Notes: generated by a model not told the origin, from the sequence alone. 12,017 nt of DNA from JBFGWM01 sp041588495 (GCA_041588495.1 JBFGWM010000063.1:1-12017); one strand, 5' to 3'. Positions 1 to 6,634 are shown, counted from the first letter of the stretch. Numbers and translations: made by a program.

Positions 1-1
1 C

Positions 2-952
2 CTTGCCGCCATCGACCAGCTGAGCGCGGGCGGACGGACCAACGGTGCGGCCGGTATCCGTCTCGCCTACGCGGTGGCCCGCGAGAATTTCGTGCCCGGC
101 GGCATCAATCGCGTGCTGCTCGCGACGGACGGTGATTTCAACGTCGGCACGGTGAACGTCGAGGCGCTCAGGGACCTGGTCGCGGCCGAACGCGAGACCG
201 GCGTCACCCTGACCACGCTCGGGTTCGGTCGCGGCAACTACAACGACCACCTGATGGAGCAACTGGCGGACATCGGCAACGGCAACTACGCGTACATCGA
301 TACCCTGGCCGAGGCGCGCAAGGTCCTGGTCGAACAGATGGCGGCCACCCTGCAGACCATCGCCAGCGACGTCAAGATCCAGGTCGAGTTCAACCCGGCC
401 GTGGTCGCCGAGTATCGACTGATCGGTTACGAGAACCGCGTGCTCGCCCGCGAGGACTTCAACAACGACCGCGTGGATGCCGGCGACATCGGCGCCGGCC
501 ACACGGTGACTGCCCTCTACGAGATCCGCCTGCACGGAGACCCGGGCCTGCGCATCGACCCGTTACGTTATGGCGAGCGCGACGGGCGGCGCCTGTCCTT
601 CGCGCCGCCGCGGCGCCCGGAGGTCGCCGAGGTCGCGTTCCTGCGCCTGCGCTACAAGCTGCCGGGACACGCGCGCAGCCGCCTGATCGAGCAGCCGGTG
701 CGGCGTGCGCAGGGGCACGATCATCCCGGATACAACTCGGACCGGTTCCGCTTTGCAGCGGCGGTTGCGGCCTTCGGCCAGATGCTGCGTGGCGGCGAAC
801 ATCTCGGCGGCATGCAGTGGCAGGACATTCTCGAGCTGGCGGCCTCGGCGCGCGGGTCCGACCGCGGCGGCTACCGGGGCGAGTTCCTGCACCTGGTGGA
901 GCGTGCCGGCGCCCTGCCGCACCAGTACTCGCGTCATGATCCGTACGACTGA
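2..952 (+). CDS. YfbK-like von Willebrand factor A domain protein (5' truncated by window edge)
   Basis: The reading frame is open from base 2, so only the C-terminal 316 residues are visible; E. coli YfbK is about 575 aa. The visible part starts inside the VWA domain. It has a TNGAAGI stretch carrying the likely MIDAS threonine, then NRVLLATDGDFNVG with the later MIDAS aspartate region. The first MIDAS motif (DxSxS) would lie outside the window. After the VWA fold come YfbK-specific blocks such as VKIQVEFNPAVVAEYRLIGY and EDFNNDRVDAGDIGAGH, and a C-terminal region ending near GYRGEFLHLVERA. This order matches YfbK with its C-terminal DUF3520 part almost block for block. Family members are usually exported lipoproteins of unknown function, and VWA domains generally mediate metal-dependent protein binding. 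The gene lies 84 bp upstream of the ECF sigma gene on the same strand and may be co-transcribed with it. Family identity is firm; the role is not known. Confidence 0.93.
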   Translation, partial: LAAIDQLSAGGRTNGAAGIRLAYAVARENFVPGGINRVLLATDGDFNVGTVNVEALRDLVAAERETGVTLTTLGFGRGNYNDHLMEQLADIGNGNYAYIDTLAEARKVLVEQMAATLQTIASDVKIQVEFNPAVVAEYRLIGYENRVLAREDFNNDRVDAGDIGAGHTVTALYEIRLHGDPGLRIDPLRYGERDGRRLSFAPPRRPEVAEVAFLRLRYKLPGHARSRLIEQPVRRAQGHDHPGYNSDRFRFAAAVAAFGQMLRGGEHLGGMQWQDILELAASARGSDRGGYRGEFLHLVERAGALPHQYSRHDPYD

Positions 953-1013
953 ATGCCTCGCTTCATCCAGGCATTGCGGGGCCTGCGCGCCCCGCCGCTT
1001 CCTTTCGGCGGGG
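952..1013 (+). promoter_or_regulatory. Cluster of three inverted repeats between the VWA and sigma genes, two mutually exclusive
   Basis: Three perfect inverted repeats fill the gap. Stem 1 is AATGCCT (952-958) with AGGCATT (969-975). Stem 2 is GCGGGGC (976-982) with GCCCCGC (989-995). Stem 3 is CCCCGCCG (990-997) with CGGCGGGG (1006-1013). Stems 2 and 3 share bases 990-995, so they cannot form together. No T-run follows any of them, so a classical intrinsic terminator is unlikely. The arrangement could be an attenuator or RNA-stability element setting sigma-factor expression relative to the VWA gene. GC-rich DNA produces short stems by chance, so function is an inference. Confidence 0.4.
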
Positions 1014-1036
1014 ACTTGCTCTAGGCTCCTGCCCCC

Positions 1037-1606
1037 ATGGAGGACGGGGCCGGTGACGAGGAACTCATGCGCGCCTACGCGGGTGGCGACGCGGCCGCGT
1101 TCGAGGTGCTCTATACGCGTTACCGCAAGTCTCTCTACGGATTCCTGCTGCGCCAGTGCGGCAGTCCCCAGGTGGCCGAGGAACTCTACCAGGAAACCTG
1201 GATCAAGCTGATCCGGGCCCGTGAGCGCTACGAGGTGCGTGCGCGCTTCCGCACCTTCCTGTTCAGCATCGCCCACAACGTGCTGATCGACTCCTATCGC
1301 TCCGCCGGCAGGCGCCCCGACCTGCAGGGACTCGAGTACGATGAAGGAAACCCGGTCGCCGACCAGGGTCCGCAGCCGTTGCCGGAGCCCGAGGGCGCGG
1401 CCGTCGCCGGGCAGCTGGCCGAACGCCTGCTTGCCCTGCTCGGCGAACTCCCGGACGCGCAGCGGGAGGTGTTCCTGTTGAAGGAAGAGGGCGGTATGAG
1501 CCTCGCAGAGATTGCCGCCGCAACCGGCGCCGGGCCGGAAGCCGTCAAGTCGCGCCTGCGCTATGCGTGGGCGAAACTGCGGGGAGGACTCCAGGAAGAT
1601 GACTGA
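1037..1606 (+). CDS. RNA polymerase sigma factor, sigma-70 family, ECF type
   Basis: The 189-aa product has the usual ECF two-domain layout. Region sigma-2 spans about residues 20-90, including AEELYQETWIKLI (region 2.2) and FRTFLFSIAHNVLIDSYR (regions 2.3-2.4). An acidic and Pro-rich linker covers about 98-122. Region sigma-4 spans about 128-185, with LGELPDAQREVFLLKEEGGMS leading into a helix-turn-helix (LAEIAAATGAGPEAVKSRL) that reads the -35 element. Sigma-1 and sigma-3 are absent, as expected for ECF factors. The ATG at 1037 fits family N-termini (DEELM follows closely) but has no good Shine-Dalgarno. An ATG at 1067 (residue 11) has GAGGAA just upstream and is a possible alternative. The stop overlaps the next start in ATGACTGA, suggesting translational coupling with the membrane protein that follows, the usual place for a cognate anti-sigma factor. 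Target promoters cannot be deduced. Confidence 0.95.
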   Translation: MEDGAGDEELMRAYAGGDAAAFEVLYTRYRKSLYGFLLRQCGSPQVAEELYQETWIKLIRARERYEVRARFRTFLFSIAHNVLIDSYRSAGRRPDLQGLEYDEGNPVADQGPQPLPEPEGAAVAGQLAERLLALLGELPDAQREVFLLKEEGGMSLAEIAAATGAGPEAVKSRLRYAWAKLRGGLQEDD

Positions 1607-2921
1607 CCCGAACCGCCGTGATTCCGCACCCGACGAGGGCGCTGACCTCTCCGCGCTGTACGCGCGGGCGGACAGTGTCGAGCCGCCCCCACACCTGGAC
1701 GAACTCATCCTGCGCACCGCCCGCAACGCAGGCGATGTGCCGCGGAGTGGGCGTCGGCAGGCCCCTTTCCGGCGCTGGCCGGCCCCCGTGGGCATGGCTG
1801 CCCTGTTGTTGCTGAGTGGGACCCTCTACCTGGTATTGCCACCCGCATTGCGTGAGCCGGCGCCTCCGGCGGGGTTCGATGCGGCCTACCTGCCCGAGGC
1901 TTCGGCACCCGTGGTCACGGTCACCGCGCCGGCCGACGCGGCGCAGCCGGAGCAGCGTGCCCGGGAAGCCGCGGCGCGCGAGTCGGCGCGGAGCGAGGCC
2001 GAGCAGAGAATCCTGCGCCGGCCCGCAAGCCCCGCGGCGTACCCGCCCGCGGCAGAGCCTTTCGTGACCGGGGAATCGGTTGCCGACTCCGTGGCGCCCA
2101 CGCCGGTCGCGGCGCGGGAAAGCGAAGCCGGTGCCGCGGGCGATCAGCTCGCGTCCGCCCTGAAAGGGCGCGCAACGGCGGAGGTCATGGCGGGTCCGGG
2201 GGGCGAGGCGGCCGGCAGGGGAGCCGGGACGGTTCCGCCGACGCTGTTCGCCGGCGACAGCTTCGTGGGCATCATCAGCGACACCGGGGACGGAATCGGC
2301 GGTTTTGGCGTCGAACTGGCGCAACGACTGGCGGAAGGCACGGGAATCAGGCCCGGGTTCAAGATCATGCCCCTGCGGAGGGCGCTGGAAGGCGCGCGCC
2401 AGGGCTGGATTCCTGCGCTGGTCGGCGTCTATTACACGGCGGAACGCGACGAGTTTCTCGACTACACCCGCGAGCCGTTCGCCCATGACCAGATCGTGCT
2501 GTTCGCGCGATCGGGTGCGGCGCCCGACTGGACGGGAGACCCCGCGCAGCTGGATGGCCTGCGGGTGGGCATCATTCCGGCCTGGAGTTACGGCCGCGAA
2601 CTGGATGCCTGGCTTGCCCGGGCAGAGCGGCCGACGGCCCGCTCCCTGGATCTCCTGTTGCGCATGCTGGTGGAGGGCCGGCTGGACATCCTGCCCGCGC
2701 CGGCGCGCGATATGCAGCCGCGAATCGAGGCGCTGGAAGATCCGGACCAGGTGATCGCGCTGGAGCCGGCGGTCGACGGGTCCGGCCTGTATTTCGCCTT
2801 CTCGCGGGCTGCCGGCATGGAATGGCTGCGCGCCCATTTCGACCGTCGTTTCGAGGAACTGCGTGCGGCGGGGCACCTGGATGAACTGCGCGCCCGTCAT
2901 GGACTGGACCCGGAGCGCTAG
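1599..2921 (+). CDS. Membrane-anchored SBP_bac_3-like sensor protein, candidate anti-sigma factor
   Basis: The 440-aa product has an unusual build. Residues 1-60 are a hydrophilic N-terminus with a helical DLSALYARADSVEPP and HLDELILRTAR segment. Residues 63-82 form one transmembrane helix (GMAALLLLSGTLYLVL). Residues 83-210 are an Ala/Pro/Glu/Arg-rich, probably disordered linker. Residues 215-435 resemble family 3 solute-binding proteins: GGFGVELAQRLAEGTGI, then GVYYTAERDEFLDYTREPF, then GLRVGIIPAWSYGRELDAWL. T280 and R283 sit where family 3 proteins hold the ligand alpha-carboxylate, so an amino-acid-like ligand is plausible. The start is placed at 1599 because ATG there overlaps the sigma stop by 8 bp (ATGACTGA) and is preceded by GGAGGACTCCAGGAAG; the frame stays open upstream inside the sigma gene. 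No ABC transporter genes adjoin it. Overlap with the sigma gene and topology suggest an anti-sigma factor with a periplasmic ligand sensor. No zf-HC2 Cys/His motif is present. The binding fold is well supported; the anti-sigma role is inference. Confidence 0.75.
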   Translation: MTDPNRRDSAPDEGADLSALYARADSVEPPPHLDELILRTARNAGDVPRSGRRQAPFRRWPAPVGMAALLLLSGTLYLVLPPALREPAPPAGFDAAYLPEASAPVVTVTAPADAAQPEQRAREAAARESARSEAEQRILRRPASPAAYPPAAEPFVTGESVADSVAPTPVAARESEAGAAGDQLASALKGRATAEVMAGPGGEAAGRGAGTVPPTLFAGDSFVGIISDTGDGIGGFGVELAQRLAEGTGIRPGFKIMPLRRALEGARQGWIPALVGVYYTAERDEFLDYTREPFAHDQIVLFARSGAAPDWTGDPAQLDGLRVGIIPAWSYGRELDAWLARAERPTARSLDLLLRMLVEGRLDILPAPARDMQPRIEALEDPDQVIALEPAVDGSGLYFAFSRAAGMEWLRAHFDRRFEELRAAGHLDELRARHGLDPER

Positions 2922-3020
2922 GTCGCGACGGCTCGCGGGGCGCGTGGGTTCGCGGGAGGATCGATGATTTGCCCTGTCCGGAAACCCGCGCGGTCATCGC
3001 GCCGCAAGCGGGCAGCGGGG

Positions 3021-3026
3021 TATAAT
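3021..3026 (+). promoter_or_regulatory. Consensus -10 box (TATAAT) upstream of trhO
   Basis: TATAAT lies 30 bp before the trhO start codon, in the context GGGGTATAATGGCCG. Transcription would begin near 3033, leaving a leader of about 24 nt. No good TTGACA-like -35 box is seen 16-18 bp upstream, so the promoter may be activator-dependent or weak. The preceding gap (2922-3020) otherwise shows only a GC-rich stem and no T-rich terminator. Confidence 0.6.
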
Positions 3027-3056
3027 GGCCGATTGTTGATCAGCCGCCACCCACCC

Positions 3057-4028
3057 ATGTCGAACCTCCAGGTCACCACGTTCTACCGTTTTGCGCCGGT
3101 CCCGGACTGCCACGGGCTCCGGGATGACTGGGATCAATTGTGCCGGGAAGCGGCAATCGTGGGCACCATCCTGATCGCCCCCGAGGGTGTCAACGCCACC
3201 ATCGCGGGCCGTCCGGGCGCCGTGGAGCGGGTGTTGGCCGCGATCCAGGCGGTTCCCGGTTTCGCCAGCCTCGACTGCAAGCATTCCCGGGCCGCGGAGC
3301 CGCCGTTCCGGCGTCTCAAGGTGCGGGTTCGCGAGGAAATCATCAGCATGGGCGTACCCGAGGCGGACCCCGCACGGCTCGCCGGCGAGTACGTTGAGCC
3401 GGAGGACTGGAACGCGCTGATCAGCGATCCCGACGTCCTGCTCATCGACACCCGCAACGATTACGAGGCGCGCATCGGGACCTTCCGTGGCGCCCGAATC
3501 CTGGATATGCAGACCTTTCGCGAGTTTCCGCGGCTGGTCGATGCCGGGGTCGATCCCGGGAGCCAGCCGCGGGTCGCCATGTTCTGCACCGGCGGCATCC
3601 GCTGCGAAAAGGCCTCCGCCTACATGAAACTGCGGGGGTTTGATGCGGTCTATCACTTGAAGGGTGGGATTCTGCGTTACCTGGAACAGGTCGACGCGGC
3701 GGACAGCCTGTGGGACGGCGAGTGTTTCGTGTTCGACGAGCGGGTCGCGGTGGGTCAAGGCCTGGAGCCCGGCACCCACACCATGTGCCCCGCCTGTGGC
3801 GGGGCGGTTGCCGATGCAGACCGCACCCGTCCCGGGTACGAGGAGGGCGTGTCGTGCCCACAATGCGTGGACCGCATCAGTCCGGAGCAGCGGCGACGGT
3901 TCCGTGAGCGGCGCCGGCAGGCGCAACTGGCGGCCCGGCGGCGCGAGGATGGAAAGGGCAGAAAGGTCACCCGGCGATCGGATGCGACCGGGGACGTGAC
4001 GGGTCAGGAGCGCGCAGGTGAAAGTTGA
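3057..4028 (+). CDS. trhO: tRNA uridine(34) hydroxylase TrhO (YceA), rhodanese-like
   Basis: This 323-aa cytoplasmic protein matches the TrhO/YceA family, which hydroxylates U34 of certain tRNAs to 5-hydroxyuridine using molecular oxygen, the first step towards cmo5U or mcmo5U wobble bases. The N-terminal acylphosphatase-like domain covers about residues 5-95 (VTTFYRFAPV, GTILIAPEGVNATIAG, KHSRAAEPPFRRLKVR). The rhodanese domain covers about 115-215, with IDTRNDYEARIGTFRGA and the catalytic loop FCTGGIRCEKA; C177 is the likely active cysteine and C183 follows in CTGGIRC. A C-terminal four-cysteine cluster (C244, C247, C267, C270) resembles a metal knuckle, followed by a basic Arg-rich tail. 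The frame runs open back to 2964, but family N-termini begin close to VTTFYRF and the -10 box at 3021 would put transcription start downstream of 2964, so the ATG at 3057 is chosen. No clear Shine-Dalgarno precedes it. The gene overlaps bolA at its 3' end. Confidence 0.95.
   Translation: MSNLQVTTFYRFAPVPDCHGLRDDWDQLCREAAIVGTILIAPEGVNATIAGRPGAVERVLAAIQAVPGFASLDCKHSRAAEPPFRRLKVRVREEIISMGVPEADPARLAGEYVEPEDWNALISDPDVLLIDTRNDYEARIGTFRGARILDMQTFREFPRLVDAGVDPGSQPRVAMFCTGGIRCEKASAYMKLRGFDAVYHLKGGILRYLEQVDAADSLWDGECFVFDERVAVGQGLEPGTHTMCPACGGAVADADRTRPGYEEGVSCPQCVDRISPEQRRRFRERRRQAQLAARRREDGKGRKVTRRSDATGDVTGQERAGES
4006..4010 (+). promoter_or_regulatory. Shine-Dalgarno (AGGAG) fixing the bolA GTG start
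   Basis: AGGAG lies inside the last codons of trhO, 7 nt before the GTG at 4018. No ATG occurs at a matching distance, so this site supports the non-ATG start of bolA and coupling of its translation to trhO. Confidence 0.7.
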
Positions 4029-4332
4029 GCGGACCATCGTCGAGAAACTGACCCGTGGCCTGCAGCCGAGCCACCTCGAGGTGGTCAACGAGAGTCACAT
4101 GCACAACGTTGCGCCCGGCTCGGAAACGCATTTCAAGGTCGTGGTGGTGTCGCCCGCGTTCGAGTCCCTGGGCAAGGTGAAACGCCACCAGAAAGTCTAC
4201 GGCCTGCTCGGCGATGAGCTGGCCGGCCCGGTGCATGCGCTGGCCCTGCATACCTACACCGGGGCGGAGTGGGGCGCGATCGCCGGTGCGCCGGATTCGC
4301 CGGCCTGTCTCGGCGGGTCGAAGCATGGCTGA
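4018..4332 (+). CDS. bolA: BolA family protein
   Basis: The 104-aa product aligns well with E. coli BolA, including LEVVNESHMHNVAPGSETHFKVVVVS and VHALALHTYTGAEW, a matching length and the same domain order. BolA proteins adopt a class II KH-like fold and partner with monothiol glutaredoxins in iron-sulfur and iron handling; E. coli BolA also acts as a transcription regulator of morphology and biofilm genes. Conserved histidines that can coordinate a shared [2Fe-2S] cluster are visible in the ESHMHN segment and in VHALALHTYT. The start is GTG at 4018, overlapping trhO by 11 bp and supported by an AGGAG 7 nt upstream. The shared transcript links a tRNA-modifying enzyme with an iron-sulfur factor, but no functional tie is shown. 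The Pro/Gly-rich C-terminal tail after W84 is poorly conserved, as is common. Confidence 0.95.
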   Translation: MKVERTIVEKLTRGLQPSHLEVVNESHMHNVAPGSETHFKVVVVSPAFESLGKVKRHQKVYGLLGDELAGPVHALALHTYTGAEWGAIAGAPDSPACLGGSKHG

Positions 4333-4394
4333 GACCGCTGTTGCGGCGGTTCCAGGAAATGAACGGATGGCGTACACGCGCCGGGAGCAAATCG

Positions 4395-4859
4395 ATGAAA
4401 AGACTTTCCACGATCGGCATTGCACTGCTGCTCAGCCTGTCGGTGGCCGGGTGTGCGTCCTCCCTGCGCGGTGACACCTATTCGCGCAGTGACGCGCGAC
4501 AGGTGCAACAGGTCCAGTTCGGTACCATCGAGGCCCTGCGCCCGGTGCGGATCGAGGGTACCAAGACCCCGATCGGCCCCGCCGCCGGAGCGGTGGTTGG
4601 TGGCATCGCCGGCAGCAAGATCGGCAGCGGACGAGGCAGCCAGATCAGCGCCGTGCTGGGCGCGGTCGCCGGCGGCATGCTCGGCGGTGCGGCGGAAGAG
4701 GTGGTCACCCGTTCCGATGGCGCCGAGATCACCGTGCGCCTGGAACAGTCGGGGCGCGTCATCGCGGTGGTCCAGGCGGTCGGCCCCAACGAGGTGTTCA
4801 TGGTGGGTGACCGGGTACGCATACTGACCGTCAACGGTCGCACGCGGGTGGCTTACTGA
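4395..4859 (+). CDS. slyB: SlyB-like outer-membrane lipoprotein with glycine-zipper 2TM domain
   Basis: The 154-aa product matches SlyB in length (E. coli SlyB is 155 aa) and motif order. Residues 1-20 form a lipoprotein signal peptide (MKR, hydrophobic core, lipobox VAGC), giving lipidation at C20; the +2 residue is Ala, consistent with outer-membrane sorting. Then come GDTYSRSDARQVQQVQFGTI and VRIEGTK, as in SlyB. A glycine zipper covers about residues 61-100 (GPAAGAVVGGIAGSKIG and AVLGAVAGGMLGGAA). A beta-rich C-terminal part follows (ITVRLEQSGRVIAVVQAVG). SlyB stabilises the outer membrane and is stress-induced in enterics; no PhoP-type box is visible here. GGGAG at 4383-4387, 7 nt before the ATG, supports this start. 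The gene is 62 bp after bolA and may share its transcript. Its stop overlaps the stop of the kinase gene on the opposite strand by 7 bp. Confidence 0.9.
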   Translation: MKRLSTIGIALLLSLSVAGCASSLRGDTYSRSDARQVQQVQFGTIEALRPVRIEGTKTPIGPAAGAVVGGIAGSKIGSGRGSQISAVLGAVAGGMLGGAAEEVVTRSDGAEITVRLEQSGRVIAVVQAVGPNEVFMVGDRVRILTVNGRTRVAY

Positions 4860-6544
4860 GGGGCTTTCGATTCCGCCGCGCGGCGGGCCTCCGTGTGCTT
4901 TTGCAGGGCATCCTTCAGGGTGCCCATGCGCACCGGTTTGGTCAGGTAGTCGTTCATTCCGGCCACCAGGCATTTTTCACGGGTTCCGGAAACCGCGTCC
5001 GCGGTCAGGGCGATGATCGGGACGTGCCGCGTTGCACCCCGTTCCTTCTCTACTTGGCGAATGGTCTGGGTCGCCTCGTAACCGTCCATTTCCGGCATGT
5101 GGCAGTCCATCAGCACCACATCGAAGTTGTCGCCGGTGAATTTTTCCACCGCGATCTCCCCGTTGTCGGCCACTTCCACCTCGCAGCCGATCTTCTCCAG
5201 GATCTTGACCGCCACCTTCTGGTTGACGACATTGTCCTCGGCCAGCAGCACCCGCAGCGGCCGGTTCGCGTCGAGGGGAATGCTGGCAACGGGTTGCGGG
5301 GCTTCCGCCTGTGGTTCCGGTTCGGCGGCCCGTGGCAGGCTGACCTCGAACCAGAACATCGAGCCCCGGTCCGGTTCGCTCTCGACACCGACCGTCGCGT
5401 CCATGAGATCGGCGATTTCCCGTACCTTCGCAAGGCCGAGCCCGATGCCGCCGAACTCGCGCCTGGATGACTCGTCCACCTGGGTGAATTTTTCGAAAAC
5501 GGTCTGCAGCTTTTCCGCGCTGATGCCGATCCCGGTGTCCTTGACCTCGAAGCGCAGGCGGTCGGTTCCGTCCGCATCGGGGCGGGCGCTCGCGCGCAGC
5601 GTTATGGTGCCTGTTTCGGTGAACATGGTCGCGTTCTTGATGTAGTTCATCAGCGCCTGGCGGATACGGCCGGGGTCGCCCGTATAGCAGGGGTGCAGAT
5701 TCTCCTGCACCTCCAGCAGCACCTTGACCTCGTCGGTCAGGATGTTGGCACGGGCCACCTCGGTGAGCTGCTTGAGCATTTGCGGCAGATTGAAATCCTG
5801 GTGGCGCAGGCTGATGCCGCCGCCCGATAGTTGTGCGACCTCGAGAATCTCGCTGATGATGTCGAGCAGCACCTGGGCCGAGGTGTTGATGGTCTCGATG
5901 TATTCTTTCTGCTCGGCCTGCAGCGGCGTGTTTGCCAGCATCTGCGCCATGCCGATGATCCCGTTCATGGGGGTGCGCAGTTCGTGGCTCATGTTGGACA
6001 GGAAATCGGACTTGGCGCGGCTGGCGGCTTCCGCGAGTTCCTTGGCCTGGCGCAGTTCCTCGGTACGCGCCTCGACCATCTGCTGCAGGTTGTCGCGGTG
6101 GTGGCGAAGGTTGCGGTGAACGATCTCGAGTTCATCGAGGGCGGCGCGGATTTCCCGGTTCTTGCCGTCCAGTTCGAGGAACACGTTGACCTTGCTGCGC
6201 AGGATCGCGGGGTCGGCGCCCTTCTGCACGTAATCCACCGCGCCGGCCTCGTAACCGCTGAGAACGGTTTCCTCGTCCTTCATCCCGGTGATGAACAGGA
6301 TCGGGGTGTCGGTGTTGTGGCGGGTTCCGCTGATCCGGCGCGCGGCCTCCACCCCGTCCATGCCGGGCATGCGCACGTCGAGCAGGATGATGGAGAACTC
6401 GGTTTCCTCGGCTTGCGCGATGGCTTCCGCGCCGGAACTGGCGGTCAGGATGTTGGCGCCCAGGTCCTCGAGTTCGTCCTCGAGAATCATCAGGTTATCA
6501 GGGTCGTCATCAACGATGAGTATGTTCTGAACGTCGTCGTCCAT
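4853..6544 (-). CDS. Hybrid sensor histidine kinase / response regulator (REC-HisKA-HATPase-REC), soluble
   Basis: The 563-aa product has no signal peptide or transmembrane segment, so it should act in the cytoplasm. Residues 6-122 are an N-terminal receiver with phospho-acceptor D56 in LLDVRMPGMDG and K108. Residues 128-175 form a coiled-coil linker. HisKA contains SNMSHELRTPMNG with H187. The ATPase domain has an N box around N300 and N304 (NYIKNATMFTETG), a G1 box DTGIGIS (336-342), an F box FEKFTQVD and a G2 box GGIGLGLA. A second receiver (about 429-550) has LLAEDNVVNQ, D480 in LMDCHMPEMDG and K536 in LTKPV. There is no HPt domain and no separate response-regulator gene nearby, so the output partner is unknown. 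The start is set at the ATG at 6544 because the receiver fold begins just after it (MDDDVQNILIVDDD) and the frame further upstream runs back into the divergent gene. GGAA about 10 nt upstream is a weak ribosome site. The G2 box has Ile where Thr or Ser is usual. Confidence 0.95.
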   Translation of the reverse strand: MDDDVQNILIVDDDPDNLMILEDELEDLGANILTASSGAEAIAQAEETEFSIILLDVRMPGMDGVEAARRISGTRHNTDTPILFITGMKDEETVLSGYEAGAVDYVQKGADPAILRSKVNVFLELDGKNREIRAALDELEIVHRNLRHHRDNLQQMVEARTEELRQAKELAEAASRAKSDFLSNMSHELRTPMNGIIGMAQMLANTPLQAEQKEYIETINTSAQVLLDIISEILEVAQLSGGGISLRHQDFNLPQMLKQLTEVARANILTDEVKVLLEVQENLHPCYTGDPGRIRQALMNYIKNATMFTETGTITLRASARPDADGTDRLRFEVKDTGIGISAEKLQTVFEKFTQVDESSRREFGGIGLGLAKVREIADLMDATVGVESEPDRGSMFWFEVSLPRAAEPEPQAEAPQPVASIPLDANRPLRVLLAEDNVVNQKVAVKILEKIGCEVEVADNGEIAVEKFTGDNFDVVLMDCHMPEMDGYEATQTIRQVEKERGATRHVPIIALTADAVSGTREKCLVAGMNDYLTKPVRMGTLKDALQKHTEARRAAESKAPQ

Positions 6545-6634
6545 GGTGGTCCGGATTCCGTTTGCGGAGGTGACGATTGACCCGCGCCGCGGGCTCCGGA
6601 CGCCGTTCGACCGGGGGCAACCGCAATCCAGTTC

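Noticed and set aside
1011..1017. GGGACTT resembling an ECF -35 element, considered as an autoregulated sigma promoter
   Set aside because: A -10 element at normal spacing would fall on the start codon at 1037, and no matching -10 sequence is seen.
563..1795. Long open frame on the minus strand across the VWA and sigma genes
   Set aside because: It lies opposite two genes with clear family matches, its product is low-complexity Arg/Ala/Gly-rich with no known motif, and high GC at third positions opens antisense frames.
1545..2900. 451-codon minus-strand frame opposite the SBP-like gene
   Set aside because: Same antisense effect; the plus strand encodes recognisable binding-protein motifs and the minus product has none.
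2941..2992. 10-bp stem (one G-T pair) with a 32-nt loop before trhO, considered as a terminator
   Set aside because: The loop is large and no T-run follows the stem.
4873..4886. Perfect 14-bp palindrome CCGCCGCGCGGCGG just past the slyB stop, considered as a terminator
   Set aside because: It lies inside the kinase coding sequence (Ala-Arg codons), has no loop or T-run and is easily produced by GC-rich codons.
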